64,000 bases of DNA from CBDDLJ01 sp965230635 (GTDB lineage: Bacteria > Pseudomonadota > Gammaproteobacteria > UBA1113). Position numbers and translations under genes: made by a program. The notes beneath the pieces are model-generated. The model was not told the origin of the DNA. It worked only from the letters and a program-made list of their open reading frames with translations, and ran no database searches. Below, in pieces: positions 19,228 through 27,512 of the stretch (the stretch's first letter is position 1; each line of letters opens with the position of its first letter). The stretch spans positions 1-64,000 of the forward strand of contig CBDDLJ010000008.1 in NCBI GenBank assembly GCA_965230635.1, given 5' to 3'.

Positions 19228-19971
19228 TTATTCAGTAGGCATTTCTTCCCCAGCTAATTGATGAAGTGCCTTATTAACCACTTTAGCTAATTCATTACAA
19301 CGCTTAATACCATATTCCGCCGTATCAATTGCCTGGCCAAAATGAACTTCTACCTCAAGGCCTTTTGTCATTGTTAAGGTATCTGGTGGCAACACGTTAA
19401 AAACACCGCGTAAGCCAATAGGAATAATTTCCGCATTGGTTTGTAATGCTAAGATAAAGCCACCTTTTTTTAATTTATCTTTCATCTTTCCAGTACGAGT
19501 CCGTGTTCCTTCCGGCGCCATCCAAATAAAGACACCGTCATTCAATTTATCTTTTGCACGCTCTAAGTCTTTAATTGCTTGCTCTTTATTTTTTCGATCA
19601 ATAAAAATAAATTCTGATTTTTCTAGTGAGGGTCCCCAAATAGGCACACGCAACAGTTCTTTTTTAGAAATCATCCGAAGCGTTTTAGGGAAACTGTTAA
19701 TAATCACAGGAATATCAAAAAGACTGGTATGATTGCTCATCAAAATATAAGCTTTCCCAGGCTTAAAATCCAACTTGTCTAAGCCAACCACCTTACAAGA
19801 AACATCAGAGTATCTCAGCACTTTGCTTGCCCATGCTTTAATATATCTATCTACTTTTTCCCGCTTTATTCGCCCAAGTAAGCTATCAAAAAGAACTCTC
19901 AATGAATAATATAGTGTGACGAACATTGTCTTTATAATAATTATCATCGTTTGTAGTCTATTTGCCTTCAT
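19228..19971 (-). CDS. plsC: 1-acyl-sn-glycerol-3-phosphate acyltransferase
   Basis: A 247-residue membrane-bound acyltransferase with an N-terminal hydrophobic segment (about 7-26). The catalytic NHx4D box is SNHTSLFDIP (about 78-87). The substrate block is FIDRKNKEQA. The second substrate block is APEGTRTRTGKMK. It converts lysophosphatidate to phosphatidate in phospholipid synthesis. Its start overlaps the aroA stop by four bases (ATGA, 19968-19971), so it is coupled to aroA. The specific assignment to PlsC rather than another member of the LPLAT family rests on length and motifs. Confidence 0.88.
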   Translation of the reverse strand: MKANRLQTMIIIIKTMFVTLYYSLRVLFDSLLGRIKREKVDRYIKAWASKVLRYSDVSCKVVGLDKLDFKPGKAYILMSNHTSLFDIPVIINSFPKTLRMISKKELLRVPIWGPSLEKSEFIFIDRKNKEQAIKDLERAKDKLNDGVFIWMAPEGTRTRTGKMKDKLKKGGFILALQTNAEIIPIGLRGVFNVLPPDTLTMTKGLEVEVHFGQAIDTAEYGIKRCNELAKVVNKALHQLAGEEMPTE

Positions 19972-21299
19972 GAGTCATGCTCCTTTTTTAAATTTAAACC
20001 AAGTTGGCCAGCCAGTGAGATAAAATTCGGGAATGATGTGGCAATATGCTCGCAATGATTAACACGTATAGGTGCGCTTGCTACACTACCTGCGATTAAA
20101 AATGTCATAGCAATACGATGATCAGCAAAGCTATCTACTTCGCCACCCTGTATTACACCACCAACCATGATCACACCATCCTCTGTTTCTTCAATAATAA
20201 CTCCCAACCGTCGCAAACCAATAACCATTGCTCGAATACGATCACACTCTTTGTAACGCAGCTCTTGTGCGCCTTTAAGTATTGTTTTTCCTTTTGCAAA
20301 AGTCGCGGCTAACAATAGCAGCGGTATTTCATCAATCATACTGGGTATTAACTGCTGAGGTACATCAATTCCCCGCAATGAAGAGGAAAATACGTCAATA
20401 TCAGCAACTGGTTCCAGCCCATAATAACGTTTATTTTTTAGCTGTATCTTTGCTCCCATACGTTCCAGTACCGTTAATAAGCCAATGCGTGTTGGGTTAA
20501 CGCCAACATCCAACAAACTTATTCGCGCTTGTTTTGCTAAAACAGCCGCAATAATAAAAAAAGCCGCCGATGAAAAATCACCAGGAATACGCCAATCACA
20601 AGAGTCGACTACTTTTTGGCCAGAAAGCTGAATGCTATTATTTTCTTCAAGCAAATCAACACCTAGGTAATGTAACATACGTTCAGTATGATCACGACTA
20701 GGTGCTGGCTGCTCTATCACCGTGCGTCCCTGAGTTTGCAGCGCAGCCAATAAAATTGCTGATTTCACTTGCGCACTGGCTTGTTGCATCGCGTAATGTA
20801 TGGCCTTCAGCGGCCTTGCTATTTTTAATTCCAGAGGCAATGTCCCCGCCAAACTCGCTTGAATATTCGCTCCCATTTGCTGTAACGGTTTGACGATACG
20901 TTGCATCGGACGTTGACTCAATGATGCATCACCGCTGATCTGACACGGAATATTTGCTCCAGCCAATAAACCCGCTAATAAACGAGCACCGGTACCTGAG
21001 TTAGCTAAATATAACTCGCTACGTGGCGTTTGAAATTTTCCTGCACAACCGTCTACCTGCCATTGGCACTCACCTATTTCTTTAATGTTTACACCGAGTT
21101 GAATCAATGCTTGGCTGGTAACAATCACATCCATTGCCAGTAAAATATTGTCAATTCTCGAGACACCATCTGCCAATGCCGCCAATAATAACGCACGGTG
21201 CGAGATAGACTTATCCCCAGGCACAGTCACTTCACCATACAAACAAGAAATAGGTTCAGAACAATATGTTTTAGCAAATTTATTAGAAAATATGAGCAT
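19968..21299 (-). CDS. aroA: 3-phosphoshikimate 1-carboxyvinyltransferase (EPSP synthase)
   Basis: The start is taken at the ATG at 21299 (MLIFSNKFAKTY). The longer frame runs into the tRNA-Pro gene and is rejected. The 443-residue enzyme joins PEP to shikimate-3-phosphate. Motifs are VPGDKSISHRALLLAALADG (PEP and S3P binding), LANSGTGARLLAGLL, where the family more often has G-N-A/S-G-T, and SFADHRIAMTFLIAGS. Only 15 bp separate the tRNA 3' end from the start codon and no Shine-Dalgarno sequence is visible in it (AAAATAGTCTATTAT). Transcription probably comes from the tRNA promoter. Confidence 0.95.
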   Translation of the reverse strand: MLIFSNKFAKTYCSEPISCLYGEVTVPGDKSISHRALLLAALADGVSRIDNILLAMDVIVTSQALIQLGVNIKEIGECQWQVDGCAGKFQTPRSELYLANSGTGARLLAGLLAGANIPCQISGDASLSQRPMQRIVKPLQQMGANIQASLAGTLPLELKIARPLKAIHYAMQQASAQVKSAILLAALQTQGRTVIEQPAPSRDHTERMLHYLGVDLLEENNSIQLSGQKVVDSCDWRIPGDFSSAAFFIIAAVLAKQARISLLDVGVNPTRIGLLTVLERMGAKIQLKNKRYYGLEPVADIDVFSSSLRGIDVPQQLIPSMIDEIPLLLLAATFAKGKTILKGAQELRYKECDRIRAMVIGLRRLGVIIEETEDGVIMVGGVIQGGEVDSFADHRIAMTFLIAGSVASAPIRVNHCEHIATSFPNFISLAGQLGLNLKKEHDS

Positions 21300-21314
21300 A
21301 TAATAGACTATTTT

Positions 21315-21391
<77 letters not shown>

Positions 21392-21712
21392 ACATACCAT
21401 AAAGCGAATATATTATACTCATTATCATTGGAAAGGCGATATTAAAAGGCAATCAATCAGAAAGATGTAATCTAAATGGTGTTGAAAAAAGATTGAGGTG
21501 ATGAACTATTAGCCATTTTCACAAGAAAAAGGCTGCATAGATCGGTGGAAACAAGCATACATAAGCATTTTGGCGAACTAAAGAAAATTGAAATAGGCAA
21601 TATGGAGCGACAAATTTCGAAGTAAATTATGGTCAAATAAAGAGCAAAATATGATTTTACCTTGTGACTTTCATAGCTTAGGTGTCTTCTAAACAAATAG
21701 TCATATAATAGG
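21392..21712. other. Intergenic region between tRNA-Pro and the first NACHT gene
   Basis: About 320 bp of AT-rich sequence. A minus-strand open frame (21837-21472) crosses it but overlaps the 3' end of the NACHT gene, has no ribosome site and resembles no family I know, so I do not call it. The tRNA-Pro promoter must lie just right of 21392. No clear terminator hairpin for the NACHT gene was seen. Confidence 0.5.
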
Positions 21713-24700
21713 TTATGTGATCGTGCATTTTTGTTGGGGAGTTTGTCTTCTTTTAGTGTGCTGTGAAGATGAAGAATTCGCAGTTGTCGATGTCGCAAAG
21801 AACCTCTGCTGGGATGCAGCACTTGCTGGATTGTCAAATCTCAAACAATCGAATTGAAAGGCTTGTTTGACTTGCTCAATGGTCGACCTTGATAAATGAG
21901 GGCGTTCGATCTGTCCCGCTTGCCTCACCAACACAGTGCCTGCTCGATCGTATATTAAGACACGATGCTTTACTAACTGATCTTTAATATATTTGCGACC
22001 TTCCTTATGAGTCTTTTCATACAAAGGCAGTATTAGATGTACGGGAATATCAATGTCGTGAGATAGTCCACTCCCATCACGATCTTTAGCAAACAAACTA
22101 TCGAAAAAGGCAAGAATTTTATTGGGCCATTTAGCACAGTGTTGGCAGACGCTTTCTGCCAGAGTACGACGAAACAATTCATCTATGCTCTGATCACGAA
22201 GAAACATCAATCCCGCTTCCATAACACTAGGATTTTCCGGCAACAAATTAATAGCCCTTGCCGCCAGATCGCAGCGAGCTTCTCTATCCACACGCGAATC
22301 TCGAAGAAGTGTCAAGACCATTGCCACAAAACCGGGCTTTTCTGGCAATGGGTCAATGAATATTGCCGCGTAGCAACGAGCACTTCCATCCACACACGGG
22401 TCATGAAAGAGCATCAATACCGCCTCCTCAACATTAGGGTTTTCTGGCAATGAAGCAATAGCTCTTGCCGCCAGATGGCAGCGGCCCCAATCATCTATAC
22501 ACGGATCCCGAAGGAGCGTCAATACCACTTCGACAAAACCAGGTTTTTCTGATAATGAGGCAACGGCGCTTGACGCCAGATAGCAGCGAGCCTCTCTATC
22601 CAGGCACGGATCCCGAAGGAGTGTCAATACTGCCTCCACAACGCTAGGATTTTTCAAAAACGAGGCAATGAAGCTTGCCGCCAAATAACAACGAGTCCCT
22701 CCATCCACACGCGGGTCTTGAAGGAACATCAATACTGCCTCGGTGATACCAGGATTTTCCGATAGCGAGTCAAACGTCAATACTGTCTCTACAACAAAAT
22801 CGGAGCTTTCTAAAATCCGGTCAACAGCACTAAACACCAGTCTGCGGCGGCTCGATCTAGTCATACTCTGACCTCGAAGAAGCGCGAATACCGCTTTCAC
22901 AATATTGGGTTTTTCCGAGAGCGAGGCAACAGCGCTTAATACCAGATCGCAGCGAGTACCTCCTTTCACACGCTGGTCTCGAAGGAGCATGAATACCACC
23001 TCCACAGTATCGGGGTTCTTCAACAACGAGGCAGCAGTGCTTATCGCTAATCTACAGCGAGCCTCTACATCCACACTCGAGTCCTGAAGAAGCATCAATA
23101 CCTTCTCGACAACATCAGAATTTTCCGGCAACGAGGCAACCATGTCTGCCGCTAGTTTGCAGCGATATCCTTTCATATTCTCATCCTGCTGAAGGAGCAT
23201 AAATATTGTCTCCACAACACCGGAATTCTCTGATAGCGAGGCAATGGCGGTTTTCGCCAAATAATAGTAGCGAGCCCGTCTATCCACACTCGGGTCCCGG
23301 AGGAGTGTCAATACCGCCTCTACAACACAGTGATTTTCTGACAATGAGGCAACAGCGCTTGACGCCAGTTGGCAGCGATCCCACCCACTCACACGCGAGT
23401 CCTGGAGGAGTGTCAATACCGCCTCTACAACACAGCGATTTTCTGGCAATGAAGCAACGGCGCTTGCAGCAAGTTTGCAGCGATCCCTTTCATTCTCACG
23501 TGGGTTCCGAAGAAGCGCCAGTACCGCGTCAACAAAACTGGAATTTTCAGACAAAGAAGCAATGGCACTTGACGCCACAATGCAGCGAGTCGAACAATAC
23601 GGATTTAATTCCTGAATGGAACTCAATATCGCACCCGCATTCAATCGAGCGAGTTTAGGGCACGTGGACAAGATATTCAAAGTAGGCTTCCACCAAATAT
23701 ATGGCAGTGTGCCAAACTGCTGAATTCGTGGTCGAATAATCTGCAGCAAGCCTTGCTGTTGTGAACATAGGGTGCTTGTGTCTGTGTTTAACGCTAGACT
23801 TGATTCTAAGCAACGCATCAGCAACTCAAATTCGGCAAACCCAACCCAGTCTCGAGACCCTGCGATTAGATGTGACAAAAAATCATTCAACACGCTAGGA
23901 TATCCTTTCAACAAACCCGACACCATCGGCCAAACCAAGGTAAAATTCAGATGGTATTTGTATGCATGAATGACGTGAGTGATGCGTGTTTTTTCATCCT
24001 TGGTGCCTATTCTCAATATTACCGCTATTGCACTGGCAGCTAAAAATTCTTGAAACGATAAATGGAGAAATTCAAAACGTTGTTGCGTACTGATATTATT
24101 TCCAACTTGTTTCAACAAACCCAGCGCTTTCAAATAATCTACATTGAGTTGCTTGAACTGATTTGCCCATAATAGCGTGGGCTCTTCATCACTCCCCTGA
24201 ACACCGCTTAACCAGCGGGTAGATAATTGTGCAGTATTCTGCCGTAATCCTTCAAAAGCCCAATATCCCAATGTTTTTAACAAACAGTGGACACGTGAAT
24301 CATCCAGCACCACCTCATCATCTAACAACTCACTACCATTTAACTTACCTGTTTTTACCAGATAACGCCGACACACATCCACTATCAATGAACGATACAA
24401 GTCGCTTGTTGATAATGCGGCTAACTGAGCAGATCCCGTTTGTGAACAGGTGCTTACCCACCAACTTTTTAATAAATACGCATGAATGGGGATATGGGTA
24501 ATGTCCCAAAGATCCCGGTTCTTTTTTACTGCTTGAATAAAAGCCTGGGTTTCATTCGATTGCCCCAGCACTTTTTCAAAATACGCCGCCACATTGCTAT
24601 CGGTAAAACCACTGATTTCAACTAACTCGTCATGACTTATCCATTTTTGTAGCGTCCCTATCGCATACGGCCGAGTCGTCACCAATTTCTTAAACGGCAA

Positions 24701-26875
24701 CTGAAATAATTGTACTAGCAAGTCACGCCAATACGTTTGCTTAGGTTCTGGCAGTTCATCTAATCCATCTAACAGCAATAAGCACCTAGCAGGAGATTGT
24801 TCAAGTCTAGCAAGCAATAACTGCGCATCATCAGCTGATAACCTTAATGAACCCCAGCAGGCACGATGCAATAACTGCGTAATAGTTCGAATATCAGAGC
24901 CTATCTGTTCAGGATGCAAATCACGACACCGAACCATCAATACTGTCTCAAATCTTGACCATAACCCCGTTTCACCCCGACCTTGTTTAAACAGCGCCCA
25001 CTGATAAACCAGATAATCCATCAATGTGGTCTTCCCAACCCCCGCCGCACCGGATAACACAACAGTATTGATAGAGCGTAAAGACTTCCCATGGCTGTTG
25101 GGATAGATTGATGGTTGAAACAAGTTAGCCAATTTAATCACTTCTTTTTCACCCACTAACCTATCACGCTCTCGTAATGGTTGACAGGTAGGCTTGTCGT
25201 CGTTGGGTTGTTGTTTCTCCGTTGTGCCGTCTCGCTTTTTTACTACCTGAAGATTCACAAAATAATCCGCCAGTGAAAAATAATCCTCATTGAAGAGTCG
25301 CTTTTTCACAAACGTCTCTTTCGTGTAATGCGACATCATCGCAGTCTGCCAATATTGCCATAATCGTTCTGGCGCTGTACGATTGAGTGCCTTATCAAAT
25401 ACATCCAATAACCGACCATTCCCTGAGGCTCTCACCATATCCCTGGCTGTTCTTTGATGACTATCCACACAGGTGGATTCAGCGCCTTGTGCTAATAAAC
25501 TATTGAATACCGCTTCGTAGTCTGCTAATGTACTACCTTGATCCAATTGCCGGCCTGCTGCAGCACAATGTAATGGTGTGCATTTATCCTCATTAACTGC
25601 ATTCGCATCAACGCTCTGCTGTAACAACAGGTCAACTGTCTTGGTATTAGCATACATTGCCGCCAAATGCAGTAATGTATTGCCTTGGCTATCGGCTTGC
25701 ACCCAGGATTTTATTGTCTTTTCAGCTAAATAATGAAACACATTCTGATCAGCAAAACACGCCGCTTTATGCAAGGGTAAATGAAAATCCGGCGTCCGAG
25801 CACTCAGTGCCTGTGGCCATATTTTTATAAATCGCTGATAGAGTGATAAGTCCGCAATGCCAGAACAGCACAGTCGATGCAGCACAGTTTCACGCTCAAC
25901 TTCAACTACACCATCACTGGCTTCTTTGCCCGTCGACTGTATACTAAAATCTTGGAAAAACTCATCATGACTGAGCAAATAATGCATTAACGAACTTTGC
26001 TTAAAGCGTAATGCCACATCAATCCACGTATCCGATTTCTTTATCTCTACGGGTTGATGAAACGTCCCTTGCGCAGACTGAAACGCGATCTGCTTACCTC
26101 CGCAAGGTTTCTGGCTTAGCAGTGGTGATAATTGTTCTTGATAAAATAGCAACGTGTAAGTGTCTCGATGGGTATTCTTCTCCTTGGCGCGATAGAGCAG
26201 CGCATAAATACATACCGCATGAACAAAATAACTATTTTGTTGGCACGCCTTAGCAATATCAAGCAAGATATTCACATCGTCTTGTAATAAATCCGTTTCT
26301 CTTAGTGCTTCTAGATGAGCTATTAACACGGATAATTCAGGTATGACAAAACTCGTACCGCTGTTAGAAACATTAAAAGAATCTTTTATGATTGCTTTAA
26401 TGTTGACTTGCGCATCATGATAAGCTGCTACTTGAGATAACGATAGTGTAATCGGTAAATTTGATATTGGCTCATGATCGTTATCCGTTGTTCTTATTTG
26501 AGGTTCTTGTTGACACTCTACCGTTTCCTCCGTTGATGAGCTGCTAGCACTTTCTTCTGGCATAGCAGTATAATGAGCTTTATGATTTAACACGTCTTCC
26601 AAGTATTGGACAACGCTTACTTCTGCACTTCCTGATGCCGTTATGCTGCCTGGTGTAAATTGGCTAATCGTTTTTAGGATCTGCTCGCGCTCTAATTCAT
26701 CAAGTGCTAACAAATGTGCCAATTGTTTGCGAGGAATGTTTTGATAATCCGTACAACCTATGTTCTTAAGCGTTTGCCGCAAAGTAATAATCGCCTCATC
26801 ACTTGCTACCACTCCACGGTGTTGTTGCCTATCAGTATCGCATTGTGCACTTAGCTGCTCTGAACAATTTATCAT
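21713..26875 (-). CDS. NACHT-domain STAND NTPase with ankyrin repeats and C-terminal 35-residue helical repeats (paralog 1)
   Basis: A 1720-residue protein. The N-terminal 1-190 is helical, unassigned, and ends in VNIKAIIKDSFN, a motif shared with paralog 2. Ankyrin repeats lie at about 330-480 (GNTLLHLAAMYANTKTVDLL, CTPLHCAAAG). A conserved lead-in follows (YFSLADYFVNLQVV, about 530), then the NACHT module: Walker A GAAGVGKTT near 607 and Walker B LLLLDGLDEL near 698, followed by LVTTRPYA. A winged-helix or helical linker precedes about 14 helical repeats of 35 residues (about 1090-1575). The shared tail reads IPVHLILPLYEKTH...QLVKHRVLIYD. STAND proteins are switch ATPases that oligomerise on sensing a ligand through the repeats. 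Bacterial NACHT proteins include antiphage sensors, while ankyrins suggest a host target. Neither is proven. Confidence 0.85.
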   Translation of the reverse strand: MINCSEQLSAQCDTDRQQHRGVVASDEAIITLRQTLKNIGCTDYQNIPRKQLAHLLALDELEREQILKTISQFTPGSITASGSAEVSVVQYLEDVLNHKAHYTAMPEESASSSSTEETVECQQEPQIRTTDNDHEPISNLPITLSLSQVAAYHDAQVNIKAIIKDSFNVSNSGTSFVIPELSVLIAHLEALRETDLLQDDVNILLDIAKACQQNSYFVHAVCIYALLYRAKEKNTHRDTYTLLFYQEQLSPLLSQKPCGGKQIAFQSAQGTFHQPVEIKKSDTWIDVALRFKQSSLMHYLLSHDEFFQDFSIQSTGKEASDGVVEVERETVLHRLCCSGIADLSLYQRFIKIWPQALSARTPDFHLPLHKAACFADQNVFHYLAEKTIKSWVQADSQGNTLLHLAAMYANTKTVDLLLQQSVDANAVNEDKCTPLHCAAAGRQLDQGSTLADYEAVFNSLLAQGAESTCVDSHQRTARDMVRASGNGRLLDVFDKALNRTAPERLWQYWQTAMMSHYTKETFVKKRLFNEDYFSLADYFVNLQVVKKRDGTTEKQQPNDDKPTCQPLRERDRLVGEKEVIKLANLFQPSIYPNSHGKSLRSINTVVLSGAAGVGKTTLMDYLVYQWALFKQGRGETGLWSRFETVLMVRCRDLHPEQIGSDIRTITQLLHRACWGSLRLSADDAQLLLARLEQSPARCLLLLDGLDELPEPKQTYWRDLLVQLFQLPFKKLVTTRPYAIGTLQKWISHDELVEISGFTDSNVAAYFEKVLGQSNETQAFIQAVKKNRDLWDITHIPIHAYLLKSWWVSTCSQTGSAQLAALSTSDLYRSLIVDVCRRYLVKTGKLNGSELLDDEVVLDDSRVHCLLKTLGYWAFEGLRQNTAQLSTRWLSGVQGSDEEPTLLWANQFKQLNVDYLKALGLLKQVGNNISTQQRFEFLHLSFQEFLAASAIAVILRIGTKDEKTRITHVIHAYKYHLNFTLVWPMVSGLLKGYPSVLNDFLSHLIAGSRDWVGFAEFELLMRCLESSLALNTDTSTLCSQQQGLLQIIRPRIQQFGTLPYIWWKPTLNILSTCPKLARLNAGAILSSIQELNPYCSTRCIVASSAIASLSENSSFVDAVLALLRNPRENERDRCKLAASAVASLPENRCVVEAVLTLLQDSRVSGWDRCQLASSAVASLSENHCVVEAVLTLLRDPSVDRRARYYYLAKTAIASLSENSGVVETIFMLLQQDENMKGYRCKLAADMVASLPENSDVVEKVLMLLQDSSVDVEARCRLAISTAASLLKNPDTVEVVFMLLRDQRVKGGTRCDLVLSAVASLSEKPNIVKAVFALLRGQSMTRSSRRRLVFSAVDRILESSDFVVETVLTFDSLSENPGITEAVLMFLQDPRVDGGTRCYLAASFIASFLKNPSVVEAVLTLLRDPCLDREARCYLASSAVASLSEKPGFVEVVLTLLRDPCIDDWGRCHLAARAIASLPENPNVEEAVLMLFHDPCVDGSARCYAAIFIDPLPEKPGFVAMVLTLLRDSRVDREARCDLAARAINLLPENPSVMEAGLMFLRDQSIDELFRRTLAESVCQHCAKWPNKILAFFDSLFAKDRDGSGLSHDIDIPVHLILPLYEKTHKEGRKYIKDQLVKHRVLIYDRAGTVLVRQAGQIERPHLSRSTIEQVKQAFQFDCLRFDNPASAASQQRFFATSTTANSSSSQHTKRRQTPQQKCTIT
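22140..23600 (-). repeat. Tandem 105-nt coding repeats, NACHT paralog 1
   Basis: About 14 in-frame units of 35 codons in the C-terminal half of the NACHT gene, with protein consensus RCxLAxSAVASLSENPxVVEAVLTLLRDPxVD. Units differ by substitution rather than by frame. One near 22740-22800 is shortened (TVLTFDSLSENPG). Each unit has two amphipathic helices like HEAT or armadillo repeats. The unusual absence of stops on the opposite strand is a by-product of the repetition. Confidence 0.85.
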
Positions 26876-27183
26876 GCCTCACCCCTATACTGTCTTATGT
26901 GTTCTGATTATTAATAAAAACACTACTCTAAAGAACCAATAACGCGTGGTTTTAGAGGCAGTATGTTATAGATATTAACACTACCAACAATCCGTCTGAC
27001 AATCAATACCTGTAATAAGTGTTGATTGAGTGCTAAATAAACACAGTAAGGCTGAAAAAATAGTGTGTTCTTGTTCAACTATCGCAGATCTGCGGGAAAT
27101 GAAAAATACCATGGATTAATGACTATTTGCCTGTCAGCAATGTTCGTTAGAGTATAACAAACTCAACTTAACAAAAAAGCACA
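26876..27183. other. Intergenic region upstream of the first NACHT gene
   Basis: About 308 bp between the NACHT start and the ihfA stop. It contains a perfect 12-bp palindrome CGCAGATCTGCG at 27083-27094 and otherwise AT-rich sequence. No convincing promoter or terminator could be fixed. The palindrome is not followed by a T-run in either direction. Confidence 0.4.
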
Positions 27184-27510
27184 TTAATCTAAGTGTGAAG
27201 TATCTTGCCTTGCATCATGTGTTTGCGCTAACGATTCAACACGCGCTTTCAATTTTTGACCAGCTTTAAACGTAACAACGCGCCGTCCAGAAATTTTAAC
27301 GTATTCACCTGTTTTTGGATTACGCCCTGGTCTTTCTTTTTTATCGCGCGTAACAAAGTTCCCAAAGCCAGACAATTTCACTTCACCATTTGTCACAATA
27401 CCATTGGTTAATTCGTTAAAAAATACTTCAACGTATTGTTTTGAGTCGTTTTTATTGAAATTTAATCGATTAACTAAATTATTAGCAATATCTGCTTTTG
27501 TTAAAGCCAT
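27184..27510 (-). CDS. ihfA: Integration host factor subunit alpha
   Basis: A 108-residue DNA-bending protein of the HU/IHF family: MALTKADIANNLVNRLNFNK, KLSGFGNFVTRDKKERPGRNPKTGE, then GRRVVTFKAGQKLK. The RxGRNPKTG stretch holds the proline at the tip of the DNA-contacting arm. A short extra tail (after about residue 97) is present. It lies immediately after pheT (2-bp gap), the standard pheST-ihfA order. The partner gene ihfB is not at its usual place after rpsA. Confidence 0.95.
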   Translation of the reverse strand: MALTKADIANNLVNRLNFNKNDSKQYVEVFFNELTNGIVTNGEVKLSGFGNFVTRDKKERPGRNPKTGEYVKISGRRVVTFKAGQKLKARVESLAQTHDARQDTSHLD

Positions 27511-27512
27511 AT

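Noticed and set aside
21472..21837. Minus-strand open frame of 121 codons after the first NACHT gene
   Set aside because: Overlaps the NACHT 3' end by 125 bp in another frame, no ribosome site, no family resemblance, odd composition.
22140..23600. Regularly spaced repeats that might be a CRISPR array
   Set aside because: The period is 105 nt, units are in frame, lack conserved direct repeats separated by unique spacers, and encode a consistent two-helix protein motif.
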